NCBI RefSeq assembly: GCF_001298105.1
Contig: NZ_LGJH01000166.1
Location: forward strand, 248,001 to 312,000
DNA length: 64,000 bases
Origin: Novosphingobium sp. ST904
GTDB taxonomy: Bacteria; Pseudomonadota; Alphaproteobacteria; Sphingomonadales; Sphingomonadaceae
Direction of reading: 5' to 3'
Shown: in pieces, positions 33,337 through 44,062 of the stretch
Layout: each line of letters opens with the position of its first letter
Position numbering within the stretch: the stretch's first letter is position 1
Position numbers and translations under genes: made by a program
The notes under the pieces: generated by a model
Told to the model about the DNA's origin: nothing
Seen by the model: only the letters and a program-made list of their open reading frames with translations
Database searches by the model: none

Positions 33337-34893
33337 ATGTTCGCTTCGCGCAAAGCCTTCCGGGTTCTGGTCCCACTGGCCGGGCTGGCGCTCGCCGCCT
33401 GCGGATCTTCCGACAATTCGGCGTTGAGCGTCGCGGTGATCGGTGCTGCCGGCGATCCTTTCGAGGCCGGAGACAATCTGCCCCTGGCAGGCCAGCTCAT
33501 TCGTGCCTCCACCGCCGAGGGGCTCGTTTCCTTCGACGAGAAGGGGCGGGTGATTCCCGCCTTGGCGGACCGCTGGATCGTTACCGACGACGGACAGAGC
33601 TACATCTTCCGGCTCCGCGACGGAGACTGGCTTTCAAGCGATCCGCTGACTGCCGAATCGGCGAAGAAGTCGCTGGAAGAGGCACTGAAATCGCTCGACG
33701 ACACACCTCTGGCGCGTGACCTTGCCGGTATCGACGAAATTCGCGCAATGGCCGGAAGGGTCGTCGAAATCCGCCTGAACAGGCCGATGCCCTATTTGCT
33801 GCAACTGCTTGCGCAGCCCGAACTCGGCCTGACCTTCAAGCGGCGCGGCGCCGGGCCCATGCGGCTGGAGCGTGATCGGCAGACGGCGCGCCTGACACCG
33901 ATCGACCCCGCAACCCTTGGGCTTCCCGCGATCGAGAACTGGGCACAGCGCACACGCCGGATCGACGTGCAGGCGCTGAATGGTCCCGCTGCAGTGGATG
34001 CCTTCAACGATGGCACGGTCGATCTGGTGATGGGGGGCGAGATACAGGACTTTCCGCTGACCCGTTCGGTGGGAATTCTGCGCGGCACCATCCAGGTCGA
34101 TCCCGTGGTCGGGCTGTTCGGCCTCAAGATAATGAACGAGAAGGGTTTCCTTGCCGATCCTGCAAACCGGGAAGCCCTGTCCATGGCGATCGACCGCGAT
34201 GGCCTGATCGCACCGTTCAGCCTTGGCGGCTGGTCCGGGACGACGCGGATCGTCACGCCAAGTCTTGACGGCGATCTCGGTACCATCGGCGAACGCTGGA
34301 GCGAGCAATCGCTTGAGGAGCGCCGCAGCCTGGCCACCGCGCGGATACGCCGCTGGGTGGCGGCTTCGGGGGGCAAAGGCGCGTCCGAACCGCCGGCTCC
34401 GGCGGTGCGGAGCGCGCGGGGTGCTTCGTCCCCGGTGCCCCTTCCCGCTCCGAACGGTCCGCGTGTTACGGTCTGGCTGCCCGTGGGCAGCGGATCGGAC
34501 ATCCTGCTGGACCGGCTGACCGCCAACCTCGCCGCGATCGGAGTTCATCTGGCGCGAACCGGCAGCGCCGAGGAAGCCGATCTCCTGCTGATTGACGACG
34601 TAGCCCGCTATCCGCGGGCGGCATGGTTCCTCAATCGGCTTTCCTGCAGCGCCCGGCACGGCCTCTGTTCCACGGATGCCGATGCCCGCGTTGCCGAAGC
34701 CGCCACAGCGGCGACCCCTCAGGAACGCTCGGCACTGCTGACCGAAGCCGAGGCGGAGTTGACTGCCGCCAACGTCTTCATTCCCTTCGGAACACCCATC
34801 CGCTGGTCGCTGGTCCGTGGCAGCGTGGCAGGTTTCGCGCCGAACACCTGGGGATGGCACCCCTTGATGCCGCTGGCCTGGGTGCCCAAATAA
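33337..34893 (+). CDS. ABC transporter substrate-binding lipoprotein (family 5, peptide type)
   Basis: A 518-residue protein with a lipoprotein signal (LVPLAGLALAACGSS; lipid-anchored Cys). LIRASTAEGLVSFDEKGRVIPALADRW, YIFRLRDGDWLSSDPLTAESAKKSLEEAL and NREALSMAIDRDGLIAPF match SBP_bac_5 dipeptide/oligopeptide-binding proteins. A proline/alanine-rich insert (near residues 345-370) is not typical. No permease or ATPase genes are nearby, so this is an orphan. ATG 33337 is used; upstream frame to 33232 is MITE sequence. The element's insertion leaves only 11 bp beyond the flanking CTAG, so the original leader was displaced. Confidence 0.85.
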   Translation: MFASRKAFRVLVPLAGLALAACGSSDNSALSVAVIGAAGDPFEAGDNLPLAGQLIRASTAEGLVSFDEKGRVIPALADRWIVTDDGQSYIFRLRDGDWLSSDPLTAESAKKSLEEALKSLDDTPLARDLAGIDEIRAMAGRVVEIRLNRPMPYLLQLLAQPELGLTFKRRGAGPMRLERDRQTARLTPIDPATLGLPAIENWAQRTRRIDVQALNGPAAVDAFNDGTVDLVMGGEIQDFPLTRSVGILRGTIQVDPVVGLFGLKIMNEKGFLADPANREALSMAIDRDGLIAPFSLGGWSGTTRIVTPSLDGDLGTIGERWSEQSLEERRSLATARIRRWVAASGGKGASEPPAPAVRSARGASSPVPLPAPNGPRVTVWLPVGSGSDILLDRLTANLAAIGVHLARTGSAEEADLLLIDDVARYPRAAWFLNRLSCSARHGLCSTDADARVAEAATAATPQERSALLTEAEAELTAANVFIPFGTPIRWSLVRGSVAGFAPNTWGWHPLMPLAWVPK

Positions 34894-34932
34894 GCCGAAC
34901 GGCGTTCATGCCGATTGAGGAGTGCCACGACT

Positions 34933-35352
34933 TTGGCGACTGGACAGACTTCCGCCCGCCGCATGGACATGGACCTGCCGCTGGGCGCTGACGCGGTTTC
35001 GATCGTGCGCCGCGTCGAGATGGTCGAATATGTGCTGGAACGCGCCATCGCCCTGCCCGGCCTCCGTCGCAAGGTGGGGCTCGATGCGGTCGTCGGGCTG
35101 GTGCCGGTGGCCGGAGACGTGGTTTCGGCGGTCCTGGGGATGTACCTCGTCTGGGAAGCCCGCAATCTCGGCATGTCGAAGTGGCAACTCGCGCGGATGA
35201 CCGCGAATGTCGGCGTGGATACGCTGCTGGGCGCCATTCCCCTCGCGGGCGACCTGTTCGACTTCATGTTCCGTTCGAACAGCCGGAACCTCAAGATGAT
35301 CCGCAAGCATATCGACAGGCACCACCCCCATGCCCGGGTGATCGAGGGCTGA
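34933..35352 (+). CDS. DUF4112 family membrane-associated protein
   Basis: A ~139-residue protein with DUF4112 motifs: VLERAIALPGLRRKVGLDAVVGLVPVAGDVVSAVLGMYLVWEARNLGMSKWQLARMTANVGVDTLLGAIPLAGDLFDFMFRSNSRNL. The two GLxPxAGD repeats sit in amphipathic/hydrophobic helices. TTG 34933, preceded by GAGGAG, gives ATGQTSARRMDMDLPLG; ATG 34963 is the alternative. Function unknown. It is followed five bases later by a small lipoprotein gene. Confidence 0.8.
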   Translation: MATGQTSARRMDMDLPLGADAVSIVRRVEMVEYVLERAIALPGLRRKVGLDAVVGLVPVAGDVVSAVLGMYLVWEARNLGMSKWQLARMTANVGVDTLLGAIPLAGDLFDFMFRSNSRNLKMIRKHIDRHHPHARVIEG

Positions 35353-35357
35353 GGTCC

Positions 35358-35579
35358 TTGAGACTTCCCTGCCTGCTGATCGCAGTCCTGCCGCTGGCAG
35401 CTTGCGGGCCATCCGATTCGGTACCTAGCCCGGGCGCCGTCACCATGGGTGAAGCCCGCGCGCTGGGCCAGGCGGCTGAGATGCTGGAGGTGCGGCGACC
35501 GCCTGCCGGAGTCGGCGGAGCCCATGGAGAGCCGGGAAAATCCAGCCCCAGCGAAGCGGCCACCCCCGCCCGCAACTGA
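35358..35579 (+). CDS. Small lipoprotein
   Basis: A 73-codon frame with TTG start (GAGGT at 35351). The N-terminus RLPCLLIAVLPLAACGPSD is a lipoprotein signal with lipobox LAAC. The mature part (about 57 residues) is Pro/Ala/Glu-rich without known domains. The lipobox and its placement after DUF4112 make a genuine gene plausible. It ends three bases from the convergent arfB. Confidence 0.6.
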   Translation: MRLPCLLIAVLPLAACGPSDSVPSPGAVTMGEARALGQAAEMLEVRRPPAGVGGAHGEPGKSSPSEAATPARN

Positions 35580-35582
35580 ACC

Positions 35583-35999
35583 TTAGTCGAAACTGATCCT
35601 GCCGCGCCCGGCCTTGACCGAGCCGCGCAGCTTCTTGCCTTTCAGCCGCTGCTCCTTGCCAACCCGGTTGAGACGGCTCTTGGCGCGCTTTTCCGGCAGT
35701 TTGTGAGCATCGCGCAGCATTTCCGCCAGTCGTTCGCGCGCATCGGCGCGGTTCGCTTCCTGCGTGCGGAAGCGGCGGGCGGTGAACATCAGTTCGCCGG
35801 CCGAGGTCATGCGGCTGCCAGCCAGTTCCCTCAGCCGTGCGAAGACCGGCGGAGGCAGCCGCAGCGCATAGACGTTGATCCGCAGCTGGACCGCCGTCGC
35901 CACCTTGTTGACGTTCTGCCCGCCCGGTCCGGTCGAGGCGATGAAGGCTTCGCTCGCCAGCGCCTGGGCGCGGCCGATGGTCTCCTCAACCTCGCTCAT
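35583..35999 (-). CDS. arfB: Ribosome-rescue peptidyl-tRNA hydrolase ArfB
   Basis: A 138-residue protein with the release-factor GGQ motif in STGPGGQNVNKVATAVQLRINV and the basic C-terminal tail (KRAKSRLNRVGKEQRLKGKKLRGSVKAGRGR) that enters the mRNA channel of stalled ribosomes. It lacks codon-recognition domains, as ArfB/YaeJ does. It hydrolyses peptidyl-tRNA on non-stop ribosomes. The start overlaps the end of the upstream pseudouridine synthase gene (ATGA). Confidence 0.94.
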   Translation of the reverse strand: MSEVEETIGRAQALASEAFIASTGPGGQNVNKVATAVQLRINVYALRLPPPVFARLRELAGSRMTSAGELMFTARRFRTQEANRADARERLAEMLRDAHKLPEKRAKSRLNRVGKEQRLKGKKLRGSVKAGRGRISFD

Positions 36000-36652
36000 T
36001 CATCGCTGAAGCCGAACGCGGCGAAGTCTGCCGGGAGGGGCGCTACCGCCACGATCGGCTCCTTGTCACCACCGCGTGGGACCGTGATCCCGGCGGCGTG
36101 AAGCATGGTGCGCGGCGCGCCCTTGCTCGAACCATAGACCGGATCGCCAAGCAGCGGCACGCCGAGACCGGAAGCGGCATGGACGCGGATCTGGTGCGTG
36201 CGGCCGGTTTCAGGGCGGAATTCCACAAGGGTCATCCCGTTCTTCTCGTCCAGCTTGCGCCAGTGCGTGACGGCGGGCTTGCCCTTCTTGGCCGGGATCA
36301 TGCGCCAGCCATCCTTGACGGTGCTGACCTTGGAAAGGTTGAGTGCGATAGTGCCTTCCTCGTCGGCGATGGTCCCGGCGACGATGCCGAGGTAGCGCTT
36401 CTCGACGACCTTTTCCTCGAAGGCGGCGGAGAACCGCTTCAGCGCCTTGGGGTTGCGGGCGAGCAGCAGGCAGCCCGAGGTGTCGCGGTCGAGCCGGTGG
36501 ACCGGCGCAGGCGCGCGGTGGAAGCCGAGTTTCAGCTCGTCGAGCCGGTCTTCGAGGCTGCGGCCGCCCGCGCGGGGCGTGTCGAGCGGAAGGCCGCCCG
36601 GCTTGTCGATGACCAGCGCCTCGCCGTCCTCGAAGAGGATTTCCAGTTCCAT
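35996..36652 (-). CDS. RluA-family RNA pseudouridine synthase
   Basis: A 218-residue protein: ILFEDGEALVIDKPGGLPLDTP (motif I), VHRLDRDTSGCLLLARN with the catalytic aspartate in HRLDRDTSG, KRYLGIVAGTI, and VEFRPETGRTHQIRVHAASGLGVPLLGDPVYG. There is no S4 domain. It isomerises uridine in rRNA or tRNA; the target cannot be assigned. It forms a two-gene unit with arfB and follows the aminotransferase gene by one base. Confidence 0.92.
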   Translation of the reverse strand: MELEILFEDGEALVIDKPGGLPLDTPRAGGRSLEDRLDELKLGFHRAPAPVHRLDRDTSGCLLLARNPKALKRFSAAFEEKVVEKRYLGIVAGTIADEEGTIALNLSKVSTVKDGWRMIPAKKGKPAVTHWRKLDEKNGMTLVEFRPETGRTHQIRVHAASGLGVPLLGDPVYGSSKGAPRTMLHAAGITVPRGGDKEPIVAVAPLPADFAAFGFSDE

Positions 36653-36653
36653 G

Positions 36654-37834
36654 TTACGTCAATGCTTTCTCTATGCGCCGGAGCGCTTCTTCGAGCCGCG
36701 CGTCGTCTGCGGCGAAACTGATGCGGAAGCCGTCACGCCCGCCGAACGCCGAGGCCGGCACGAGTGCGACGCCTTGCTCCAGCAGGTGAAGGGTGAGTTT
36801 CACGTCGTCTCCGAAGCGCTCCATCAGCGGGGCGGCATCGATCATGCAATAGAACGCGCCCTCCGGAGTCGGCGTGGACAGTCCGGGAATCGCGTTGATC
36901 GCGGCCACCACCCTGTCCCTGCGGGCGCGGAAACGCTCGCGCCATTCGGCCAGGAAGTCCTGCGGGCCGGCAAAGGCGGCCACGGCGGCGGCCTGGCTGA
37001 TAGAGCAGGGGTTTCCCGAGGAGTGCGACTGGAGCTTTTCCATCGCCTTTATCAACCACTGCGGGCCGGCGGCGACGCCGATGCGAAAACCCGTCATCGC
37101 GTGGCTTTTGGAAACGCCCGAGACGGTCAGGATGCGGTCCGCAAGATCGGGGCAGAGGTTCGCCAGCGTTGCATGCGGGCGGGCCTCTGTACCATCGAGC
37201 GTATAGTTGAGCGGCGCGTAGATATCGTCGGAAAGCACCATGACGCGCGGATGGCGGCGCAGCACTTCGCCGATGCCGCGAAGCATGTCTTCCGGATAGT
37301 AGGCGCCCGTCGGATTGCCGGGACTGTTGAGCAGAACCCACAGCGTGCGCGGGCCGATCTGCGCTTCGAGATCGGCGGGCGTGAAGCGGAAGTTGTCCTT
37401 CGCCAGGGTTGGCAGGGGCACGACCTTGCCGCCCGCGAAGCGCACGATCTCGGGATAGCTGACCCACCAGGGCGAAGGCACGATCACTTCGTCGCCTTCG
37501 CTCACCGTGGCCAGCATGGCGTGGAAGATCGCCTGCTTGCCGCCCGCGCTCACCGTCACTTGCGAGGCAGGAACCTCGATCCCGAGGTCGCGCGCGAAGT
37601 GCAGGGCAGCGGCCTGCTTGAGCTGCGAAGTGCCGCCGACTGCCGTGTATCTGGTCTGGCCATCGTCGAGCGCGGCCTTGGCGCCTCGATCACGTGGGGC
37701 GGGGTGGCGAAATCAGGCTCGCCCACCGAAAGCGAGATGATGTCGAGGCCGGATTCGCGCAGTTCGATGGCGCGGTCGGTCATCGCGGTCGTCCCCGAGG
37801 GGGCGATGCGGGAGAGGGCGGCGGAGCTATGCAT
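36654..37834 (-). CDS. Aspartate/aromatic aminotransferase (class I), frameshifted
   Basis: The N-terminal frame (from ATG 37834) has RAIELRESGLDIISLSVGEPDFATPPHVIEA, then goes out of frame near 37683. One missing G (GAGGCGGCC read as GAGGCGCC) would continue as AKAALDDGQTRYT into the second frame. That frame carries VSAGGKQAIFHAM, SPWWVSYPEIV, NSPGNPTGAYY, VLSDDIYAPL, the PLP lysine in SGVSKSHAMTGFRIG, and the C-terminal arginine in FRISFA. About 393 residues restored. It transfers amino groups between aspartate and 2-oxoglutarate, possibly prephenate too. Confidence 0.88.
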
Positions 37835-37847
37835 CAGCAGGACAACA

Positions 37848-39652
37848 TCACTTGAGGAGTTGGGCCGGGAGAAGCCCCCGCAGCGAATTGCCGATCATGA
37901 AGCCATCGGCGAGATCGTCCAGCGTGAGTGCCGCTTCCACCGCGCGTTCCTGCTCGATCAGCGAGCGGCGCAGCACGCCGGGCAGCAGCCCGAGCGCGAG
38001 GGGCGGGGTAAGCAGCATGCCGTCCCGTTCGACGAAGAGATTGGTGAACGTGCCCTCAGTCACGAGCCCGTCGTCCCGCAGGAACAGCGCTTCCCCTGCG
38101 CCTGCCGCCTTGGCTGCCGCGAGGCCGGCCTCGTAGAAGCCGCGGTCGCTGGTCTTGTGGCGCAGGCGCCAGTCGCCGCTGTCGACCGGCAGGCGCAGCA
38201 CGCCCACGATCACCGGCCCGGCAAAGGCTGCGGGCAGTTCGGAAAGTTCGAGCGCGTAGGCGCGCTGCGCGAGGCGACGAGGCGCAGCTTCGAGGGGGCA
38301 TCGGCATCGAAGCACAATGCCTGGATGGCATTGCGCACGGCGTGGCGGTCGAAGCTGAAGCCCAGCGTTTCGGCGCTGGCGCGAATCCGCTCGAGATGGA
38401 GTTCGAGCAGCGGAATGCCCTTTTCGGGCGTAAAGCACATCGTCTCGATCAGGTCGAAACTGGCGGGCGAGGATGCCCCTGCCGACTCTCTCACGAAACC
38501 CCCTTTGACCAGGCATTCCCGCCATTCGGGAAGCGCTTGTGAATCGGCGACCACGGCCGAGCCGACGCCCAGCACCGCGCGGCCGGTGCCGTTGTCGCCT
38601 GGCGTCAGGCGCAGAGTGCGGATTGCCACATTGAACGCGGCCTCGCCAGTAGGATCGATCCTGCCGATCGAGCCGCAATAAGGGCCGCGAGCATGGCGTT
38701 CCACTTCGGCAATCAGTTCCATGGCGCGGATCTTCGGCGCACCGGTGATCGAGCCGCAGGGGAAGAGCGCCCGCAGGATGTCCACCGCGCTCTTGCCTTG
38801 CGCCAGATCGGCCCGCACCGTCGAGACCATCTGGTGGACGGTGGGATAGCTTTCGATAGCGAAGGGATCCTCGACACGGACACTGCCTGCAGCGGCCACA
38901 CGCGAGAGGTCGTTGCGCATCAGGTCGAGGATCATGAGATTCTCGGCGCGGTCCTTGGTGGAGCCTGCGAGTTCGGCGCGCAGGTCTTCGTCCTGTGCCG
39001 CATCCCTGCCGCGCGGGCGGGTGCCTTTCATGGGGCGGACCGTTACTTGCCCGCCTTCCAGCGTGAAGAACAGTTCGGGCGAGAAGCTCAGCAGCCAGTG
39101 CGAGCCGTCGTGAATCACTCCGCCGTACCCGGTCGCCGCCGAGGGGCGGATCGCGGCGTAGAGCGCCAGCGGGTCGCCGTGCCATGGCCCTGCCAGCGGG
39201 AAGGTGAGGTTGGCCTGGTAGATGTCGCCGGCTTCGATCGCGTCATGCAGGCGGGCGAAGGCCCGGGCGTAGGTCCCGCTGGATATCTGCGGTTCAAGCG
39301 GGCCGATGCCGCGCGGTCCGCCCGAGGCATGGCGGGCCAGCCAGCCGGGCATTTCGGCGGCCGCAACCGTCTCGTATCCCGCGAAGGCGCCGAACCACAG
39401 CAGCGGTCCCGCAGCGCCGATCCGTTCCGGCAGCAGCGCGGCCAGCTTCGGTTCCAGGGCGAGGCCGGCCTCGTAAGTCAGGTATCCGGCAAGATGCAGT
39501 CCGTTTGCCGCCAACTGCTCGATACGCTCCAGCGCGGGGGCGATTTCGTGCGGCTGGCGGGCCACGACGATTTCGGTCGCGGCCCGGTAAAACCGGGCAT
39601 CGGCGGCGCCTTCGCGGCGCGCATCATCAAGGAGGACGAAAGCTTCGGACAT
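37848..39652 (-). CDS. pabB: Fused aminodeoxychorismate synthase component I / aminodeoxychorismate lyase, frameshifted
   Basis: ATG 39652 opens MSEAFVLLDDARREGA. The PabB part has IEAGDIYQANLTFPL, RPMKGTRPRG, RAENLMILDLMRNDLSRV, PTVHQMVSTV and GSITGAPKIRAMELI, the chorismate-binding signature. The C-terminal PabC-like class IV aminotransferase part has LRHKTSDRGFYEAGL (PLP lysine) and LVTEGTFTNLFVERDG. The frames join near 38261, where one base is missing after VASRSA. Total about 601 residues. It makes 4-aminobenzoate for folate from chorismate, with a glutaminase (PabA) encoded elsewhere. Confidence 0.9.
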
Positions 39653-39755
39653 GTTCGGAAATGGGCCTTTAGCGATGAACGGCGCTGCTGGCAAAATCCC
39701 TCTCGCCCTCGCACCGAGGCCGCTCTATCACGATGGCGGGTGCAAGGAGCGGTGA

Positions 39756-41354
39756 ATGGACGAGATTTTCCTGGGACTCGGTGGGAATGGTGAACGGCAG
39801 GTCCTGCGGCTGGGCCGCGCCAACCGTCACGGGCTGATCGCGGGAGCCACCGGCACCGGCAAGACCGTCACGCTCCAGACTATTGCCGAGCAGTTTTCCG
39901 CCGCCGGCGTGCCGGTTTTCCTCGCGGACGTGAAAGGCGATCTCTCGGGCATTTCGATGCCGGGCAGCCCGCAGTTCAAGAATGCCGCCATCCTGGAAGG
40001 GCGGGCCAGGGAAATCGGCATAACCGACTATGCCTACTCCGATAATCCGGCGGTCTTCTGGGATATCTATGGCGAGCAGGGCCATCCCGTCCGCACCACG
40101 ATATCGGAAATGGGGCCGTTGCTGCTCGCGCGGCTGATGGACCTCAACGATACGCAGGAGGGCGTTCTCAACATCGTCTTCCGCTATGCCGACGAGCAGG
40201 GGCTTCTGCTTCTCGATCTGCCCGATCTCCAGGCGATGCTTGCGCATGTCGCGGAAAATGCCGCTGCGCTTTCGGCCCGGTACGGCAATGTGACCAAGGC
40301 CAGTGTCGGTACTATCCAGCGGCAGGTCCTCGCGCTCGACAGTCAGGGTGCGGCGCGGTTCTTTGGCGAGCCGGCGCTGGAAATCGCCGATTTCATCCGC
40401 TGCGACGACAAGGGGCGCGGCTACATCAACGTGCTCGCGGCCGACAAGCTGATGCGCAGTCCGAAGCTTTACGCCACTTTCCTGCTCTGGCTGCTGTCCG
40501 AACTGTTCGAGGTGCTTCCCGAAGTCGGCGACCCCGACAAGCCCCGGCTGGTGTTCTTCTTCGACGAGGCTCACCTCCTGTTCGACGATGCTCCCAAGGC
40601 CTTACAGGACAAGGTGGAGCAGGTCGTCCGCCTCGTCCGTTCGAAGGGCGTGGGCGTCTACTTCGTCACCCAGAACCCGATCGACATTCCCGAGGATATC
40701 GCCGGTCAGCTCGGCAACCGCGTGCAGCACGCGCTGCGGGCCTTCACCCCGCGCGACAAGAAGGCGATCAAGGCGGCGGCGGATACGTTCCGCATCAATC
40801 CCGCGCTCGACGTGGAGGCGGCGATCACCGAATTGAAGGTCGGTGAGGCGCTGGTTTCCACGCTTGACGACGAAGGCGCGCCCACCGTTGTCCAGCGCAC
40901 GCTGATCGCGCCGCCGCGTTCGCGGCTGGGTCCGATCGAGGCGAAGGAACGCGCGATCATCCAGTCCGTCAGCCCGTTCGATGGCAAGTACGATACCCCC
41001 GTGAACCGGGAAAGCGCCGAGGAAATCCTTGCCGCCAAGGCTGCCGATGCGGCCGCAACAGCGCAGGAAGTGGCGGAAAAGGGCAAGGAGGAAGTCGGCA
41101 AGCAGGAGCGCAAGAGCCCCAGCCTGTGGGACGGTCTGGGCGGAAAGGTGGCCAAGGCCGCTGCCGGCGCGGCGGCGGCGAGCGCCGGTTCGATTCTCGC
41201 GCAGTCGATGCAGGGCAGGAAAAGCCGTGCCGATCCCAAGGCTTCGGCCGCCAGCGCGGCGGCGGGAACGGTGGGGGATGCTCTTGGGAAAGTCATAGGT
41301 TTTCCGGGGCTTGGCCGGTTTGCGCGCAATCTCATCGGCGGCCTGATGCGCTGA
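39756..41354 (+). CDS. HerA-like ATPase (DUF853)
   Basis: A 532-residue protein. Walker A is GATGTGKT (residues 30-37) and Walker B LVFFFDEAHLLF. FLADVKGDLSGISMPGS, RTTISEMGPLLLARLMDLNDTQEGVLNIVFRYAD and VTQNPIDIPEDIAGQLGNRVQHALRAFTPRDKKAI are DUF853 hallmarks. It resembles the HerA/FtsK translocase group; no NurA partner is near. The C-terminus is an Ala/Lys-rich linker (AAKAADAAATAQEVAEKGKE) ending in a glycine-rich hydrophobic tail. It is divergent from pabB with a 103-bp promoter gap. Confidence 0.92.
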   Translation: MDEIFLGLGGNGERQVLRLGRANRHGLIAGATGTGKTVTLQTIAEQFSAAGVPVFLADVKGDLSGISMPGSPQFKNAAILEGRAREIGITDYAYSDNPAVFWDIYGEQGHPVRTTISEMGPLLLARLMDLNDTQEGVLNIVFRYADEQGLLLLDLPDLQAMLAHVAENAAALSARYGNVTKASVGTIQRQVLALDSQGAARFFGEPALEIADFIRCDDKGRGYINVLAADKLMRSPKLYATFLLWLLSELFEVLPEVGDPDKPRLVFFFDEAHLLFDDAPKALQDKVEQVVRLVRSKGVGVYFVTQNPIDIPEDIAGQLGNRVQHALRAFTPRDKKAIKAAADTFRINPALDVEAAITELKVGEALVSTLDDEGAPTVVQRTLIAPPRSRLGPIEAKERAIIQSVSPFDGKYDTPVNRESAEEILAAKAADAAATAQEVAEKGKEEVGKQERKSPSLWDGLGGKVAKAAAGAAAASAGSILAQSMQGRKSRADPKASAASAAAGTVGDALGKVIGFPGLGRFARNLIGGLMR

Positions 41355-41358
41355 GCTG

Positions 41359-44042
41359 ATGCGGATATTCCGGGGCTCGATCCCGTTCGCGGCGCTGCTT
41401 GCAATGCCGGGTGCCGCCGCGGCGCAGGAGACGGGTGGCACCATGGCCGAGCCGGCTGCCGCAATCGTGGTGGAGGCGCAGAAACCCGACCTTCCGTTCG
41501 GCCGACTGGACGATTCGGCAAGGCCGCTGGCCTATCGGCTCGACCTCACCGTGGACCCGGCGAAGCCGCGATTTTCCGGTCGGACAGAGATCGACCTGAA
41601 CCTGACCAGAAAGACACCTAGACTATACCTGCACGGCCGGGAGCTCGGCATGACCCGGGTCGAGGCCCATTTTGCCGGGCGGACCCTTGTCGGCCACTGG
41701 AGGCAGCTCGATGCAGAGGGTCTTGCGAGGTGCGCTTCGACGAAGACCTTCCCGCAGGTCCGTTGACCCTGGCCTTCGATTACACCGCAGCCTTCGGACA
41801 GGGACCGGCCGGTCTGTTCCGCGTGGAAGTGGAGGGCGCCTGGTATGCCTGGAGCCAGTTCCAGTCCATCGATGCCCGCGCCGCCTTTCCCGGTTTCGAC
41901 CAGCCGGGATTCAAGACGCCTTTCGCGATCACGCTGCGCACGCCGCCCGGCCTCGCCGCGATCAGCAACGGGCCGGAGACCGGCACTCCCGCGCTCGAGA
42001 ACGGGCTGGCGGTTCACCGCTTCGCTCCGGGGCCGCCGCTGCCGACTTACCTTGTCGCGGTGATGGTCGGGCCTTTCGCGATCCTGTCCGGCGAAGTGCC
42101 CCCCACGCCGGAACGGAGCGAGCCGCTGCCGCTGCGGATCGTCTCCACGCGCCAGAATGCCGGAAACCTTGCTTTCGCGATGGAGGGGAGCAAGCGCATC
42201 GTCACCCTGCTGGAGGACTATTTCGGAGAGCGTTTTCCCTTCCCCAAGCTCGACCAGGTGACCAGCCCGATCCTGCCCGGCGCCATGGAGAACCCCGGCG
42301 CCGACCTCTACCGCGACGATATCCTCGTCATGGACGAAAACGCGCCGGTGGAGCAGCAGCGCCAGTTCGGCATGATCGTGGCCCATGAACTGGGCCACCA
42401 GTGGTTCGGCGATCTCGTCACGCCGGACTGGTGGGACGATCTCTGGCTGAACGAGAGTTTCGCCAATTGGATCGGTTACCGGGTGGGCGATCGCTGGCGG
42501 CCGGACCTCGGGATCGCGGGCGACGCGCTGGGCACCGGCTATCAGGCGATGGATATCGACGGGCTATTGGCGGGCCGCCCGATCCGCCAGTCGATCGAGA
42601 CCAGCGACCAGATCGATTCGGCATTCGATTCCATCACTTATGGCAAAGGCGGCCACGTCGTCGGCATGATTGCCGATTGGCTGGGCGAGGATCGCTTCCG
42701 GCAGGGTGTGCGCCGATACATCGCCGCGCACCGGCAAGGCACCGCCACCAGCGCGGACTTTTTCGCCGCCCTTGCCGAAGTGGCGGGCGATCCCCGGCTG
42801 GTGCCGGCGCTGCGCAGTTTCGTGGAGCAGCAGGGCGTGCCGCTCCTCGCCATGCGGCAGACCGGCGACCGGCTGGCCGTGACCCAGCTTCGCTACACGA
42901 CCGCCGGGGTGGCGACGCCCGATGCCCGCTGGACCATCCCGCTGTGCTTCCGCCGCGGCCTTCAGCGCACCTGCACGATCATGGACCAGCGAAGCCAGAT
43001 ATTCACGGTTCCCGGCGAAGGCCCGGTGTTCCCCAACGCCGGCGGCAGCGGCTATTACCGTTTCGAACTGACGGCCCGGCACTGGAACGAACTCATCGCA
43101 TCGGCAGATGGTCTTCCCGGCGGAGAGGCGCTGGCGCTGGTCGATTCGCTGGATGCCTCCATCCGCGCGGGGCGGGGCAATGTCGGCGAAATGGCGCAGC
43201 TCGCCCGCAAGCTCATCCACCACCAGGATCCGCACGCTGCCGACGCACCGGACAAGGCGCTGGCCCGCTACATGATGCAGGGCTTCGTCAGCCCGCAGGC
43301 GCGCCGCAGTTTCGGCCTGCTGCGCGAGCATCTTTACGCCCCGCTGCTCAAGGAGCTGGGCTTCGATCCCCGCTACGGCATCTATGCCCGCGAGGCTTCG
43401 GCACGCACCCAGCGGCGGGTCCAGGTGGTATCCGCCCTGCTCAACACCGGGCGCGGCGGCAGCCTGCGCGACCAGCTTTCCAATGCCATGGCCGCCTATC
43501 TCGCGGGAGACAGGACCGCGCTCGATCCGGCCTGGCTGGACCATGCGCTGGATCTCTACCTCTACAAGCGCGACAATCAGGCCGCTCGCGATCTGGTGGA
43601 CCGTGCGCTGTCTTCCGAGGACCCGGTGTTTCGCCCCGCCGCGCTTGCCGCCGCCTCGCGCACCAGCGATCCCAAGCTGGCCGCCTGGCTTCTCGCGCTT
43701 GACGATCCGCGCCTGCGCGAAAGCGAGAAGCGCGACCTGCTCGACGGGGTGATGGCACGCAGCGCCACGCGCGAGATGGGCTACGACTGGGCTCTGGCCC
43801 ATCTCGACGGGATGCTGGACAGCGGCGACGGCCAGTTCTTCGCCACCCGGCTGCCGCAAATGCTCGGCCGGTTCTGCTCGGTCGCCCGCGCCGAGCGCAT
43901 CGCCCGCGATTTCAGGCTGCGCCTCGCCGGAACGCCCGGCGCTCTCGAGCTGGACCGTGCGATCGAGCGGGTGCGCAACTGCGGCTTGCTGGACGACATG
44001 CTGGGCGAGCAGATCGACGCCGGTTTCGCGAGGATGAAGTAA
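41359..44042 (+). CDS. M1-family metallo-aminopeptidase, frameshifted
   Basis: ATG 41359 gives a signal peptide (GSIPFAALLAMPGAAAAQ) and PLAYRLDLTVDPAKPRFSGRTEIDL. The frame breaks near 41731, where one missing G (AGGGTGCGC read as AGGTGCGC) would restore LARVRFDEDLPAGPLTLAFDY. The second frame has the exopeptidase motif GAMENPG and the zinc site HELGHQWFGD with the third ligand in WLNESFANW, followed by an ERAP1-like helical domain (RYMMQGFVSPQARRSF). About 894 residues. It trims N-terminal residues from peptides in the periplasm. Confidence 0.9.
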
Positions 44043-44062
44043 CTGGCAGGCAGGGGCTTCCG

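Noticed and set aside
33092..33512. Small frames inside the MITE-like element as genes
   Set aside because: They run through terminal and internal repeats and have no transposase or other domain; likely non-coding.
36447..38681. 744-residue plus-strand frame opposite the aminotransferase and pabB
   Set aside because: Antisense to two conserved enzymes; compositionally biased; no family similarity.
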